A stretch of DNA of 59,151 bases from Atopomonas hussainii (GCF_900109735.1 NZ_FOAS01000019.1:1-59151); one strand, 5' to 3'. Shown: positions 18,333 to 29,221, counted from the stretch's first letter. The notes: a model not told the origin generated them from the sequence alone. A program made the numbers and translations.

Positions 18333-21300
18333 ATGTTGACCGCCGCCAAGATTCTGGCCGGCGATTGCTTAACGCAATCGGCCACCGCGTTTTTCCCCAC
18401 CATCAGCGCCCACTTCTGTGTGGACGAAGAAGCTCTGCTCAAAGAATGGATGCAGCTGGCCGACCCCGGCCCGGAAGGCTTGTTGCGCATCGAGCGTGAT
18501 GCCCGCCAGTTGATCGAGCAAGTGCGCGCCCAAGACAACGCGGTGGATACCCTCGATGCGCTGCTGCGCGAATACAGCCTGGATACCCAAGAAGGCATCC
18601 TGCTGATGTGCTTGGCCGAGGCGCTGCTGCGTATCCCCGATAGCGCCACCGCCGATGCGCTGATTCGCGACAAGCTGTCCACTGCCGACTGGAATGCGCA
18701 CTTGGGCAACAGCGATAACCTGCTGGTCAATTTCGCCTCGTGGGGCTTGTTGATGACCGGCAAGGTGGTCAACCCCGTCGCTGGTGATGGCAAACCAACG
18801 AGCATTATCAGCCGCTTAGTGCAGCGCTCGGGCGAGCCGGTGATTCGCGCCGCGATGAACCAAGCGATGAAGCTCATGGGCCGGCAGTTTGTGCTCGGCC
18901 GTAGCATCGATGAAGCGCTGAAAAACGGCCGCAGCTGCCGCGAGCAGGGTTATACCTATTCCTTCGATATGCTCGGCGAAGCCGCGCTGACCCAAGACGA
19001 TGCGGATAAATATTTGGCCGACTACCGCGCGGCGATTGCCGCCGTGGGTAAGGCACCGCAGGTGGGCAAAGCGCCACGGCCGTCGATCTCGATCAAGCTG
19101 TCGGCATTGCACCCACGCTACGAAAGCGCGCAGTACGAGCGCGTGCTCAGCGAGTTGTTCGTCAGCGTGCGCGATTTAGCGCAGTTTGCTCGCGAGCAAG
19201 GCGTGGGCATCACCATCGATGCCGAAGAGGCCGACCGCCTTGAGCTATCGCTGGAGCTGTTTGCCAAACTTCTGCAAGACCCAGCGATTGCCGGTTGGGG
19301 CGAGTTTGGCTTGGTGGTACAGGCGTATTCCAAGCGCGCCATGCCTGTGCTGATCTGGCTGACCCTGCTGGGCCGCGAGCTGCAGGCGCAGATCCCCGTA
19401 CGCTTGGTCAAAGGCGCTTACTGGGATAGCGAAATCAAACACGCGCAAGTGCATGGCCTGCCGGGCTACCCGGTGTACACCCGCAAAGAAGGCACCGACA
19501 CCGCCTATCTGGCTTGTGCGCGCTTTTTGTTAAGCGATGCCGCGCAGGCGGTGATCTACCCGCAATTTGCCACCCACAACGCACACACCGTCAGCTGCCT
19601 GCAGGCGATGGGGCAGGGCAAGCGTTTCGAATTCCAGCGCCTGCACGGCATGGGCGATGCGCTGTACGACACAGTGCTGGCGCAAACCGGGCAGACCGTG
19701 CGCATTTACGCGCCGGTGGGTGCGCACAAAGACTTGCTGCCGTATCTGGTGCGTCGCCTGTTGGAAAACGGCGCCAATTCGTCGTTCGTGCACCAGCTCG
19801 TCGACCCGCGTGTGCCGGTGGAGTCGCTCCTGCAACATCCGGTGGCGCAATTGGGCAAGCACAGCAGCCTCGCCAACCGGAAAATCCCTAACCCATTGAA
19901 CTTGTTCGGCAAACGGCAAAATTCGGCGGGCCTTAACCTCAACGTGGCCAGCCAATGGCAGCCGCTTAAAGCCGAGCTGGACAGCCAACTGCTTAAGCGT
20001 TGGCAGGCGCAGCCGCTGATTAATGGCCAACGCTTGCCGGGTAAGGTGCAGGCGGTGCTGGCGCCGTATGCCTTGAATGAGGTGGTCGGCGAAGCCCAGT
20101 GGGCGAGTGCCGAGCAAGCCCAGCAGGCGATGGATGCCTTAAGTGCCGCATGGCCTGCGTGGAATGCCGTGCCGGTGGTCGAGCGCGCGGCGATTTTCGA
20201 GCGGTTGGCCGATTTATTGGAAAAGCACCGCGTCGAGTTGATGGCGCTGTGTTGCCGCGAAGCGGGCAAGAGCCTGCAAGACGGCATTGATGAAGTGCGT
20301 GAAGCGGTGGATTTTTGCCGTTATTACGCCGAGCAGGCGCGTGAGCGTTTGCAACGCGTGACCTTGCCGGGGCCAACCGGCGAGCGCAACGAGCTGTTTT
20401 ATGAAGGCCGTGGCGTGTTTGCCTGTGTCAGCCCGTGGAATTTCCCCTTGGCGATTTTCCTCGGCCAGATCAGTGCGGCGCTGTTGGCCGGTAATACCGT
20501 GCTGGCCAAGCCGGCCGAGCAAACCAGCTTGATCGCCATGCGCGCCATCGAGTTGCTGCTGGAGGCCGGTTTGCCGCCAGCGGCGTTGGCCCTGCTACCG
20601 GGTGACGGTGCGGAGCTTGGCGGGGTGTTCTGCCGCGATGCGCGTTTGGTGGGGGTGGCCTTTACCGGCTCGACCGACACGGCGCGGGTGATTAACCGTC
20701 TGCTCGCTGAGCGTGACGGGCCAATCGCCACGCTGATCGCCGAAACCGGCGGGCAGAACGCCATGCTGGTGGACTCCACTGCCTTGCCTGAGCAAGTGGT
20801 GAAAGACGCCGTGCAGTCGGCTTTCACCAGTGCTGGGCAGCGTTGTTCGGCGCTGCGCGTGTTGTGCGTGCAGGCCGATATTGCGCCGCGTATCGAGGCC
20901 TTGTTGGTCGGTGCCATGGCGCAATTGCAGGTCGGCGTGCCGAGCCTGCGCAAGAGTGATCTGGGCCCGGTGATCGATGCCGAGGCCTTAGCGGGGCTCA
21001 AGGCTTATGTGGCTGAGGCCCGCGCAGCTGGGCGGCTGATTGCCGAAAGCCCGCTGCCGGCAGGGCTCAACGGGCATTTTATGGCCCCGGTGGCGCTGCG
21101 CTTAAACAGCCTAGCTGAGCTAGGCAAAGAACAATTTGGCCCGGTGCTGCATGTGCTGAGTTATCGGGCTGAAGAATTACCGGCCTTGATCGACGCGATC
21201 AATGCCACCGGCTATGGCCTCACCATGGGTGTGCATAGCCGCAATGAACAAACCGCCAGCACTATCGAGGCGCTGGCGCGGGTTGGCAACCTTTACATCA

Positions 21301-21485
21301 ACCGCAACCAGATCGGTGCGGTCGTCGGGGTGCAACCCTTCGGCGGACGCGGTTTGTCCGGCACCGGCCCCAAAGCGGGCGGGCCGAACTACTTGCCGCG
21401 TTTTGCCAGCGAAAGAACCACCACGGTGAACACCACCGCCGTGGGCGGCAATGCCACGCTGCTCTCCCTGGGTAGCGAGGTGTAA
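18333..21485 (+). CDS. putA: Bifunctional proline dehydrogenase / P5C dehydrogenase
   Basis: PutA (1050 residues) oxidises proline to glutamate in two steps at the inner membrane: FAD-linked proline dehydrogenase (about 170-490), then NAD-linked glutamate-semialdehyde dehydrogenase (about 560-1030). The aldehyde dehydrogenase Glu804 (AETGGQNAM) and catalytic Cys838 (GQRCSALRV) are in place. The protein starts directly with the arm domain, and the ribbon-helix-helix DNA-binding domain of longer PutA proteins is absent, so it should not repress its own operon. The start ATG follows AGGACATGCCCC. The proline permease putP follows. Confidence 0.96.
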   Translation: MLTAAKILAGDCLTQSATAFFPTISAHFCVDEEALLKEWMQLADPGPEGLLRIERDARQLIEQVRAQDNAVDTLDALLREYSLDTQEGILLMCLAEALLRIPDSATADALIRDKLSTADWNAHLGNSDNLLVNFASWGLLMTGKVVNPVAGDGKPTSIISRLVQRSGEPVIRAAMNQAMKLMGRQFVLGRSIDEALKNGRSCREQGYTYSFDMLGEAALTQDDADKYLADYRAAIAAVGKAPQVGKAPRPSISIKLSALHPRYESAQYERVLSELFVSVRDLAQFAREQGVGITIDAEEADRLELSLELFAKLLQDPAIAGWGEFGLVVQAYSKRAMPVLIWLTLLGRELQAQIPVRLVKGAYWDSEIKHAQVHGLPGYPVYTRKEGTDTAYLACARFLLSDAAQAVIYPQFATHNAHTVSCLQAMGQGKRFEFQRLHGMGDALYDTVLAQTGQTVRIYAPVGAHKDLLPYLVRRLLENGANSSFVHQLVDPRVPVESLLQHPVAQLGKHSSLANRKIPNPLNLFGKRQNSAGLNLNVASQWQPLKAELDSQLLKRWQAQPLINGQRLPGKVQAVLAPYALNEVVGEAQWASAEQAQQAMDALSAAWPAWNAVPVVERAAIFERLADLLEKHRVELMALCCREAGKSLQDGIDEVREAVDFCRYYAEQARERLQRVTLPGPTGERNELFYEGRGVFACVSPWNFPLAIFLGQISAALLAGNTVLAKPAEQTSLIAMRAIELLLEAGLPPAALALLPGDGAELGGVFCRDARLVGVAFTGSTDTARVINRLLAERDGPIATLIAETGGQNAMLVDSTALPEQVVKDAVQSAFTSAGQRCSALRVLCVQADIAPRIEALLVGAMAQLQVGVPSLRKSDLGPVIDAEALAGLKAYVAEARAAGRLIAESPLPAGLNGHFMAPVALRLNSLAELGKEQFGPVLHVLSYRAEELPALIDAINATGYGLTMGVHSRNEQTASTIEALARVGNLYINRNQIGAVVGVQPFGGRGLSGTGPKAGGPNYLPRFASERTTTVNTTAVGGNATLLSLGSEV

Positions 21486-21642
21486 GGCGTTGGTCTGCGC
21501 TACCGCGCAGGCCATGCCAGCCTGATCGCTCACAAGGCGGCAGGGCAGGGGGTAGGTGCACAGCGCTTGCCAAAACCGAGAAACGATGGCTCCAGCACGC
21601 GGCTTCGGGCAGCCGACCGCGTTGCAGTCGCACACAATTGAG

Positions 21643-21650
21643 AACAAGAA
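21643..21650 (+). promoter_or_regulatory. Candidate Crc/Hfq translational repression motif at putP
   Basis: AACAAGAA is a perfect match to the A-rich Crc/Hfq motif AANAANAA and directly touches the putP ATG, where bound Hfq would block ribosomes. No good Shine-Dalgarno sequence is present otherwise. A near match, AACAAGAG, lies at 18300-18307 before putA. Proline use is a plausible target of catabolite repression in pseudomonads. Confidence 0.5.
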
Positions 21651-23141
21651 ATGCAAGAGACCAACCTGTTCGTGGTCGGGGCGACCTTTGTCGTTTACCT
21701 GATCGTCATGCTCGGCATTGGCATCCTCGCCTATCGCCGCACCGCTAATCTGTCGGATTACATTCTCGGCGGCCGCAGTATTGGCCCCACCACTGCCGCG
21801 CTGTCGGCCGGCGCTTCGGACATGAGCGGCTGGCTGCTGCTGGGTCTGCCGGGCTATGCCTTGGCCGCCGGTTACGAAGCCACCTGGATCGCCCTGGGCC
21901 TGTTAGTCGGCACTTGGCTGAACTGGCTGCTGGTGGCGCGTCGTCTGCGCGTGTACTCGCACGTGGCCGGTGATGCCGTCACCTTGCCGGCGTATTTCAG
22001 CAACCGCTTCAATGATCACAGCCATCTGCTGCGGGTGATCTGCGCTTGCTTCATTTTGCTGTTCTTCCTCTTCTACGCCAGCTCTGGCTTGGTGGCAGCG
22101 GGCAAGCTGTTTGAAACCGTGTTCGGCTACGACTACCGCATAGCGGTGGTGATCGGCACGCTGGCGGTGATCTCCTACACCCTGTTTGGTGGTTTCCTCG
22201 CCGTGGCGTGGACCGACGTAGTGCAAGGCCTGCTGATGGCCGTGGCATTGGTGCTAGTGCCGGTGTTCGCCTTGAATGCCATGGGCGGCTGGGAAGCGGC
22301 ACATACTGCCATGCAGGCCAAGAACCCTGAGCTGCTGACCTTCTTTAACGATGTGAAAGGTGAGCCGCTGGGCGTGATTGCGATTCTCTCGCTGCTCGGT
22401 TGGGGTTTGGGTTATTTCGGTCAGCCACACATTTTGGCGCGCTTTAAAGCGGTGGCCGATGAGCGCGACCTGCCGACCGCCCGGCGCATTGCGGTGAGCT
22501 GGACCGCCGTGACCTTAGTCGCAGCGCTGTTTATCGGCTGGGTGGCGATTGGTTATCTGCCGCAAGAGCTGGGCGACAGCGAGAAGGTCTTCTTGGTGAT
22601 GACCAACAGCCTGTTCCATCCAGTAGTGGCGGGCATTCTGATGGCAGCGGTGCTGGCGGCGATTATGTCGACCGCTGACTCGCAGCTGCTGGTGAGCTCC
22701 TCGGCGCTGGCCGAAGACTTCTACAAAGCCATTCTGCGTAAAGACGCCACCCAAACTGAGCTGGTGTGGATTGGCCGCGCTGCGGTGGTGGTGATCGCTC
22801 TGATCGCCTTGTTGCTGGCGCTGGATCCGGACAGCAGTGTGCTGGGCTTGGTGAGCTATGCCTGGGCCGGTTTCGGTGCGGCGTTTGGCCCGGCGGTGGT
22901 GTTGTCGCTGTTCTGGCGTCAGATGAACCGCAGCGGCGCGATTGCCGGCATTTTGCTTGGCGGCATCACCGTGGTGGTGTGGAAGCAGCTGGCTGATCTG
23001 GGCGGCGTGTTTGCCCTGTATGAAATCATTCCCGGAGTCATCCTCGCGACGCTGGCCATTGTCGTGGTCAGTAAGGCCACCGGCGGCGCACAAGGGGTCG
23101 TGTTGGATACCTTCGATCGCGTTAACCGCCAACTGGCATAA
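21651..23141 (+). CDS. putP: Sodium/proline symporter
   Basis: This 496-residue inner-membrane protein of the sodium:solute symporter family imports proline with sodium. Thirteen or so hydrophobic segments are visible. The family blocks GGRSIGPTTAALSAGASDMSGW (about 42-63), ASSGLVAAGKLF and the ADSQLLVSSSALAEDF motif fit PutP. It lies 165 bases after putA and reads the same way, so the two genes form a uptake-and-degradation unit. Its start lacks a good ribosome binding site but carries an AACAAGAA motif. A strong terminator follows. Confidence 0.95.
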   Translation: MQETNLFVVGATFVVYLIVMLGIGILAYRRTANLSDYILGGRSIGPTTAALSAGASDMSGWLLLGLPGYALAAGYEATWIALGLLVGTWLNWLLVARRLRVYSHVAGDAVTLPAYFSNRFNDHSHLLRVICACFILLFFLFYASSGLVAAGKLFETVFGYDYRIAVVIGTLAVISYTLFGGFLAVAWTDVVQGLLMAVALVLVPVFALNAMGGWEAAHTAMQAKNPELLTFFNDVKGEPLGVIAILSLLGWGLGYFGQPHILARFKAVADERDLPTARRIAVSWTAVTLVAALFIGWVAIGYLPQELGDSEKVFLVMTNSLFHPVVAGILMAAVLAAIMSTADSQLLVSSSALAEDFYKAILRKDATQTELVWIGRAAVVVIALIALLLALDPDSSVLGLVSYAWAGFGAAFGPAVVLSLFWRQMNRSGAIAGILLGGITVVVWKQLADLGGVFALYEIIPGVILATLAIVVVSKATGGAQGVVLDTFDRVNRQLA

Positions 23142-23249
23142 CGCGTTTAACCCTCATCGAGCACTGTCGGTAGGCAAGCGCAGTGTTCGATGGAACGAGC
23201 TGACGGTCGTCCAGTTTCGTTCAAGCTCCACGTGACGACCACTTCTCAA

Positions 23250-23288
23250 CCGACACCCGGATACCACTCCCGGGTGTCGGTTTTTTTT
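23250..23288 (+). terminator. Rho-independent terminator after putP
   Basis: The stem CCGACACCCGG / CCGGGTGTCGG is perfect over 11 bp and is followed by eight T. It lies about 110 bases after the putP stop. Confidence 0.92.
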
Positions 23289-23317
23289 GCCCGTGATTTG
23301 CCCCTAGTCGCAATAAA

Positions 23318-23345
23318 AAAGGCGACCGCAGGGGTCGCCTTTGCT
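23318..23345 (-). terminator. Terminator for the DUF4124 gene (minus strand)
   Basis: Read on the minus strand, AAAGGCGACC and GGTCGCCTTT form a stem followed by T residues (the AAAAAA run at 23315-23320 on plus). It lies directly after the stop of the gene at 23361. Confidence 0.8.
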
Positions 23346-23360
23346 TTGTCGCTTGAGGGC

Positions 23361-23801
23361 TTAGTTACAGTATTCGCCGATATTCTTCTCGGCGTTGGCA
23401 ATACGCTCTTGGCGTTCGTCTTCACCTAAAACGCGAACTTCGCCCTTGTCATCTTCCACGCGTACGCGCGGGTTATTGCGTAGTTGGGCGAGGTTTTCGC
23501 GGTTGGCTTGGCAGTACTCAGCACGCTCTTTATTTTCTTTGGCGACATCGGCTTTAACCTTGTCATCCAGAGCTTTCTGCTCATCGGCCTTGCTTTGCGC
23601 TTCTTTCAAGGCATCGGTGCTGGGGGCGCTGGCTTTGGCAGGCGCGATTTTGATGTTCAGCTGCTCACTTTGCTGGCCCGGCGGCGGTTCAGCCGTGAAG
23701 TGGGTGACGCCTTTCTCATCGACCCATTTATACACTTGGGCGGCCAATGCCGGAGCACTAAGGCCGGTGAGTAGCGCGGTGGCCAGAATCAGTTGACGCA
23801 T
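23361..23801 (-). CDS. DUF4124 periplasmic protein
   Basis: This 146-residue protein has a signal peptide (MRQLILATALLTGLSAPALAA) and then the short DUF4124 motif QVYKWVDEKGVTHFTAEPP. The rest is a charged, probably coiled-coil stretch (about 65-115) and ends with two Cys that may form a disulfide. The function is unknown. The ATG at 23801 is chosen because AAGGA lies 8 bases before it and it starts the signal peptide. Confidence 0.82.
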   Translation of the reverse strand: MRQLILATALLTGLSAPALAAQVYKWVDEKGVTHFTAEPPPGQQSEQLNIKIAPAKASAPSTDALKEAQSKADEQKALDDKVKADVAKENKERAEYCQANRENLAQLRNNPRVRVEDDKGEVRVLGEDERQERIANAEKNIGEYCN

Positions 23802-23893
23802 CAGGGCATTCCTTATGTTGTGCTGGCGATCACTATACGGAAAAAGTGTCGGCAAACCTGCTGGTAAGTTCACGTGGCGGGCTAAATTCGCCG

Positions 23894-24595
23894 TCACAGG
23901 CGCCTTTCCAGTAACTGCTGTAAACGTTCGGCCAGATTGGCCGCTTGGTCAAGTTCCCCATGGCTAGGCAGTAGCAACTGCGGGGGAAAGTCGGCAAGCC
24001 GCTGCAGCGCCCACGTTTTAAACGCACTGCGCTGGGTGAGAATAAACCACTTCACCACTTGGCTGATTTTTAACCCAGGCGCGGCATTTAAGGTTTTTTG
24101 CAGCAGGCGAGCCACCGGTTGGTGCGAGTAACGCGCGTAATTAAGAAAACTGTCGCAGGTAATCCACAGATTGCCGTGTTCGCTGCGTTTACACAGCCAC
24201 ACATCGCCAGCGCGGTGCCCCGGTGGGAGTAGCCATTGGTAGTCGGCGGGTAATGCCAGCTGGCCGTCTTCCAGCGGCAGAATATTGCGCAGGCCTTTGC
24301 TGGTTAAGCGGGCGATGGCTTGGCGGCTGGCGAACAAGCGCGCATTAGGGTAACGCGCTTGCCAAGCGCTGACGCCCATGTAGTGAAAACCGTTGGGCAT
24401 CACAATATTCAGCGTCGTGACGGTGTCGTCGGCGCCGGGCCAATTGTCGAGCAATTCTTGCCCGGGGCTAAGCACTGTCCACTGGCCGTCGCCGTGTTTT
24501 AGCACCATGCAGTTGCTGGCAAAGTTCGGCACTTTATAGCGCGCCCACGAGAGCTCAGGGTGCTGTTCGAGGGTTTGCCAACGGCTGTCTGACAT
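23894..24595 (-). CDS. DUF4336-like protein (MBL-fold related)
   Basis: This 233-residue protein has no signal peptide. It contains short blocks typical of DUF4336 proteins, which relate to the metallo-beta-lactamase fold: VPNFASNCMVLKHGDGQWTVLSPG, PNGFHYMGVSAWQARYPNA and LLPSHGEL, but the HxHxDH metal motif is missing, so hydrolase activity is doubtful. The ATG at 24595 follows AGGAACAGCG. The gene is 92 bases upstream of the DUF4124 gene on the same strand. Confidence 0.72.
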   Translation of the reverse strand: MSDSRWQTLEQHPELSWARYKVPNFASNCMVLKHGDGQWTVLSPGQELLDNWPGADDTVTTLNIVMPNGFHYMGVSAWQARYPNARLFASRQAIARLTSKGLRNILPLEDGQLALPADYQWLLPPGHRAGDVWLCKRSEHGNLWITCDSFLNYARYSHQPVARLLQKTLNAAPGLKISQVVKWFILTQRSAFKTWALQRLADFPPQLLLPSHGELDQAANLAERLQQLLERRL

Positions 24596-24978
24596 GCGCT
24601 GTTCCTGTGTGTGAGCGAGGTTGGTGGGGCGCAACTGTCGCACAAATTAGCGGTTTGGCCGCGCGCTGCGCGACTTTTTTCTGCGCAAGGGTTGACGCAC
24701 TGCGCGCTTATTGCGCAGAATCGCCGCTCACTGGTTGACTCGCTTACCGCAAGCAGCCGGGCTGGTCACGAGGCGCACACCACGCCGACATGACGACCGT
24801 ACCCTTTCTGCGTTACCGCGCGTTGGGTTGGACGGGTTCTCGCTATCTTCCTGAGCTCCCCCCAATTTCTTCCTTGCGAACGCCGAACGGAATGTCGAGC
24901 GTTCTGTTGCCGTGTCTGGCGAAAAACTTGTTGAATCTCGCTGCCGATGCTGTTGGCAGCCTAGTTGAGGTAGACAAC
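24596..24978. other. Intergenic region and leader upstream of ilvI
   Basis: These 383 bases hold no recognised gene. They contain an 8-bp perfect inverted repeat (CTGCGCAA 24681-24688, TTGCGCAG 24711-24718), a weak promoter-like pair (TTGACG 24692-24697, CAGAAT 24716-24721) and a hairpin GCTGCC/GGCAGC (24940-24960) ending 6 bases before the ilvI ribosome binding site. The frame upstream of ilvI stays open back to 24790 without homology. Confidence 0.55.
24681..24718. repeat. 8-bp perfect inverted repeat in ilvI promoter region
   Basis: CTGCGCAA and TTGCGCAG flank a 22-base spacer that includes TTGACG, a possible -35 box. This arrangement is what an operator for a dimeric repressor or activator (for example Lrp-type) could look like. 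No regulator can be named. Confidence 0.4.
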
Positions 24979-26703
24979 GTGGAGCTTTTATCTGGCGCTG
25001 AAATGGTCGTGCGTTCACTGCGCGACGAAGGCGTGAAGTACATCTACGGTTATCCGGGCGGTGCCTTGCTGCACATCTATGACGCCCTGTTTAAAGAAGA
25101 AGAATTGACCCACGTGCTGGTCCGCCACGAACAGGCTGCGACCCACATGGCCGATGGCTATGCACGTGCCTCCGGCAAAGCCGGTGTGGTGCTGGTCACC
25201 TCTGGCCCCGGCGCGACCAACGCGATCACCGGTTTGGCCACCGCCTACATGGACTCAATCCCCATGGTGGTGATCTCCGGCCAGGTGCCGAGCGCCATGG
25301 TGGGTACCGATGCTTTCCAAGAAACCGACATGGTCGGCATTTCGCGCCCCATCGTGAAGCACAGCTTCATGATCAAAGACCCGCGCGAAATCCCTGAGGT
25401 GATCAAGAAGGCGTTTTATTTGGCGGAGTCCGGTCGTCCGGGCCCGGTGGTGGTCGATATCCCGAAAGATATGACCGACCCGACCAAGAAATACGAGTAC
25501 GAGTACCCGAAGAAGGTCAAGCTGCGTTCTTACAACCCAGCCACCCGTGGTCACTCTGGGCAGATTCGTAAGGCCGCTGAGCTGTTAACCAGCGCCAAGC
25601 GCCCGATCATTTACTCCGGTGGTGGCGTGATTCTCGGCCAAGCCGCTGAGCCGCTGACTGAACTGGCGAAGAACCTCAACCTGCCGGTCACCAACACCCT
25701 GATGGGTTTGGGCGGCTTCCCAGGTTCGGATCGACAGTTCCTTGGCATGCTCGGTATGCACGGCAGCTACGTGGCCAACTTGGCCATGCACCATGCCGAT
25801 GTGATTGTGGCCGTCGGCGCCCGTTTCGACGACCGCGTGATCAACGGTGCGAGCAAGTTCTGCCCGAACGCCAAGATCATCCATATCGACATTGACCCGG
25901 CGTCTATCTCCAAGACCATTCGTGCCGACATCCCGATTGTAGGGCCGGTTGAAGCGGTGCTGAGCGAGATGAACAGCGTGTTGGCGGAAACCGGTGACAA
26001 GCCGGCCAAAGAAGCGCTGAACAGCTGGTGGAAGCAGATCGACGAGTGGCGCGGCGAGCGCAAGATGTTCCCCTACGACGAAGGCGACGGCAGCATCATC
26101 AAGCCACAAGCGGTGATCGAAGCGCTGTACGAAGTCACCCAAGGCGATGCCTATGTGACTTCCGACGTGGGCCAGCATCAGATGTTCGCGGCGCAGTACT
26201 ACCGCTTTGATAAGCCCAATCGTTGGATCAACTCCGGCGGCCTGGGCACCATGGGCTTCGGTTTCCCCGCGGCGATGGGTATCAAGCTGCATTACCCGGA
26301 TGCGGAAGTCGCCTGTGTGACCGGCGAAGGCTCCATCCAGATGAACATCCAAGAGCTGTCGACCTGTCTGCAGTACGACTTGCCGGTGAAGATCATCAAC
26401 CTGAACAACAATGCCTTGGGCATGGTGCGTCAGTGGCAAGACATGCAGTACAGCAGCCGTTACTCGCACTCGTACATGGAGTCGCTGCCGGATTTCGTCA
26501 AACTGGCCGAGGCCTATGGCCATGTGGGCATCCAGATCGAGCGCTTGGAAGACTTAAAACCCAAGCTGGCGGAAGCCTTTGCGATGAAAGATCGACTGGT
26601 GTTCGTCAACGTCGTGGTTGATCCGGGCGAGCACGTCTATCCGATGCAGATCAAAGACGGCTCGATGCGCGACATGTGGCTGAGCAAGACGGAGCGTACC
26701 TAA
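24979..26703 (+). CDS. ilvI: Acetolactate synthase large subunit
   Basis: This 574-residue thiamine-diphosphate enzyme makes acetolactate and acetohydroxybutyrate, the first common step of valine, leucine and isoleucine synthesis. The N-terminal [27 protein letters not shown] includes the ThDP Glu region ([16 protein letters not shown]). The C-terminal ThDP/Mg motif is [14 protein letters not shown]...NNN. I chose GTG at 24979 because GAGG stands 8 bases before it and homology and usual length (574) begin there. ilvH follows one base after the stop. Confidence 0.95.
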   Translation: MELLSGAEMVVRSLRDEGVKYIYGYPGGALLHIYDALFKEEELTHVLVRHEQAATHMADGYARASGKAGVVLVTSGPGATNAITGLATAYMDSIPMVVISGQVPSAMVGTDAFQETDMVGISRPIVKHSFMIKDPREIPEVIKKAFYLAESGRPGPVVVDIPKDMTDPTKKYEYEYPKKVKLRSYNPATRGHSGQIRKAAELLTSAKRPIIYSGGGVILGQAAEPLTELAKNLNLPVTNTLMGLGGFPGSDRQFLGMLGMHGSYVANLAMHHADVIVAVGARFDDRVINGASKFCPNAKIIHIDIDPASISKTIRADIPIVGPVEAVLSEMNSVLAETGDKPAKEALNSWWKQIDEWRGERKMFPYDEGDGSIIKPQAVIEALYEVTQGDAYVTSDVGQHQMFAAQYYRFDKPNRWINSGGLGTMGFGFPAAMGIKLHYPDAEVACVTGEGSIQMNIQELSTCLQYDLPVKIINLNNNALGMVRQWQDMQYSSRYSHSYMESLPDFVKLAEAYGHVGIQIERLEDLKPKLAEAFAMKDRLVFVNVVVDPGEHVYPMQIKDGSMRDMWLSKTERT

Positions 26704-26704
26704 C

Positions 26705-27196
26705 ATGCGGCATATCATTTCCCTGTTGATGGAAAACGAGCCGGGTGCGCTGTCGCGCGTGGTTGGCCTGTTCTCGCAGCGTAACTACAACATTGAATCG
26801 CTCACCGTAGCGCCGACCGAAGACCCGACCCTGTCGCGTCTGACCCTGACCACCAAAGGTCACGACGAAGTGATCGAGCAGATCACCAAGCAGCTGAACA
26901 AGCTGATCGAAGTGGTCAAACTGGTGAATCTGTCGGAAAGCGCCCACGTTGAGCGTGAACTGATGCTGATCAAAATTAAGGCCACCGGTGCCCAGCGTGC
27001 GGAAATCAAGCGCACCACGGACATCTTCCGTGGCCAGATCGTCGACGTGACTAGCAGCGTGTACACCGTGCAGCTGTCGGGCACCAGCGATAAACTGGAC
27101 AGCTTCATCCAGGCAGTTGGCACCGCTTCGATTCTCGAAGTAGTGCGCAGTGGTGTCACCGGCATTGCCCGTGGCGACAAGATTTTGAGCGTTTAA
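26705..27196 (+). CDS. ilvH: Acetolactate synthase small (regulatory) subunit
   Basis: IlvH (163 residues) binds the large subunit, raises its activity and gives valine feedback inhibition. The N-terminal ACT domain begins MRHIISLLMENEPGALSRVVGLFSQRNYNIESL. The second half is the C-terminal domain of the small subunit (QIVDVTSSVYTVQLSGTSDKLDSF). It starts one base after the ilvI stop, and ilvC follows 45 bases later. Confidence 0.95.
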   Translation: MRHIISLLMENEPGALSRVVGLFSQRNYNIESLTVAPTEDPTLSRLTLTTKGHDEVIEQITKQLNKLIEVVKLVNLSESAHVERELMLIKIKATGAQRAEIKRTTDIFRGQIVDVTSSVYTVQLSGTSDKLDSFIQAVGTASILEVVRSGVTGIARGDKILSV

Positions 27197-27208
27197 ACAA
27201 CGAATTGA

Positions 27209-28264
<1,056 letters not shown>

Positions 28265-28286
28265 TTCGCTCGCGTCTGGTCTAAAA

Positions 28287-28316
28287 GCGCGGCCCTTCGG
28301 GGTCGCGTTTTTTTTT
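28287..28316 (+). terminator. Rho-independent terminator after ilvC
   Basis: The stem CGCGGCCC / GGGTCGCG (one G-T pair) has a stable TTCG tetraloop and is followed by nine T. Confidence 0.9.
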
Positions 28317-28366
28317 GTTGGGCTTTCTGGTACAAAGCCCTCACTTTGAAGTGCAAGGAAACCACC

Positions 28367-29206
28367 ATGACCGATCGTGCAAACGAGCAGCCCACTAACA
28401 AAGCCGACGAGTTTGAAGGCTTGCTGCCCATCGATGAGCACATCGAAGAAGAGCTCGACGCCGAAGGCCGCAAAGTGCGCCATCGCGGGATTTATTTGCT
28501 GCCCAATCTGTTCACCACGGCGGCGTTGTTCAGTGGCTTCTACGCCATCATTAATGCCATGAGCGGTAACTTCGAGCAGGCGGCGATTGCCATTTTTGTC
28601 GCCATGATTCTCGATGGCATGGACGGCCGTGTGGCACGTCTCACCAACACGCAAAGCGCCTTTGGGGCCGAGTACGACTCGCTGTCGGACATGGTCGCCT
28701 TCGGGGTGGCGCCGGCGCTGGTAGCCTTCGAATGGGCGCTGGGTAGCCTTGGCAAAGTCGGCTGGATGGTCGCCTTTATTTATGTGGCCGGTGCAGCGCT
28801 GCGTTTGGCGCGCTTTAACACGCAAGTGGGCAAGGCGGATAAGCGCTACTTTACCGGTCTGGCCAGCCCTGCCGCAGCGGCCTTGGTGGCCGGTATGGTG
28901 TGGGGCTTCCACGAGTGGGATGTGGCGGGTAAAGACATCGCCTTCTTAATTGCCGTGATCGTCGCATTGGCGGGCATGCTGATGGTCAGCAATATCCGCT
29001 ACTACAGCTTTAAAGACCTCGACCTCAAAGGCCGCGTGCCGTTCTTTGTGATTCTGATTGCCGTGCTGGTGTTTGCCGTGGTGTTCACTGACCCGGCGCG
29101 CGTGCTGCTGCTGGTGTTCTTGATCTACGCTTGCTCGGGCCCAGTGCAACATGCATTAAGCCTGCGCAAGAAGGCGCCGGTAGCCGAAGGTAATAGCGAG
29201 CAGTAA
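28367..29206 (+). CDS. pssA: CDP-diacylglycerol-serine O-phosphatidyltransferase
   Basis: PssA (279 residues) makes phosphatidylserine from CDP-diacylglycerol and serine at the inner membrane, leading to phosphatidylethanolamine. The CDP-alcohol phosphotransferase motif is intact as DGMDGRVARL...GAEYDSLSDM (about 87-113). About 40 acidic residues precede six to eight membrane segments. The ATG at 28367 follows AAGGAA. It is transcribed after ilvC but separated from it by a terminator, as seen in other pseudomonads. Confidence 0.93.
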   Translation: MTDRANEQPTNKADEFEGLLPIDEHIEEELDAEGRKVRHRGIYLLPNLFTTAALFSGFYAIINAMSGNFEQAAIAIFVAMILDGMDGRVARLTNTQSAFGAEYDSLSDMVAFGVAPALVAFEWALGSLGKVGWMVAFIYVAGAALRLARFNTQVGKADKRYFTGLASPAAAALVAGMVWGFHEWDVAGKDIAFLIAVIVALAGMLMVSNIRYYSFKDLDLKGRVPFFVILIAVLVFAVVFTDPARVLLLVFLIYACSGPVQHALSLRKKAPVAEGNSEQ

Positions 29207-29221
29207 AAAACTGTAAGTAAC

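Noticed and set aside
24790-24978. N-terminal extension of ilvI from the ATG at 24790
   Set aside because: Homology and family length start at GTG 24979, which has the only good ribosome binding site.
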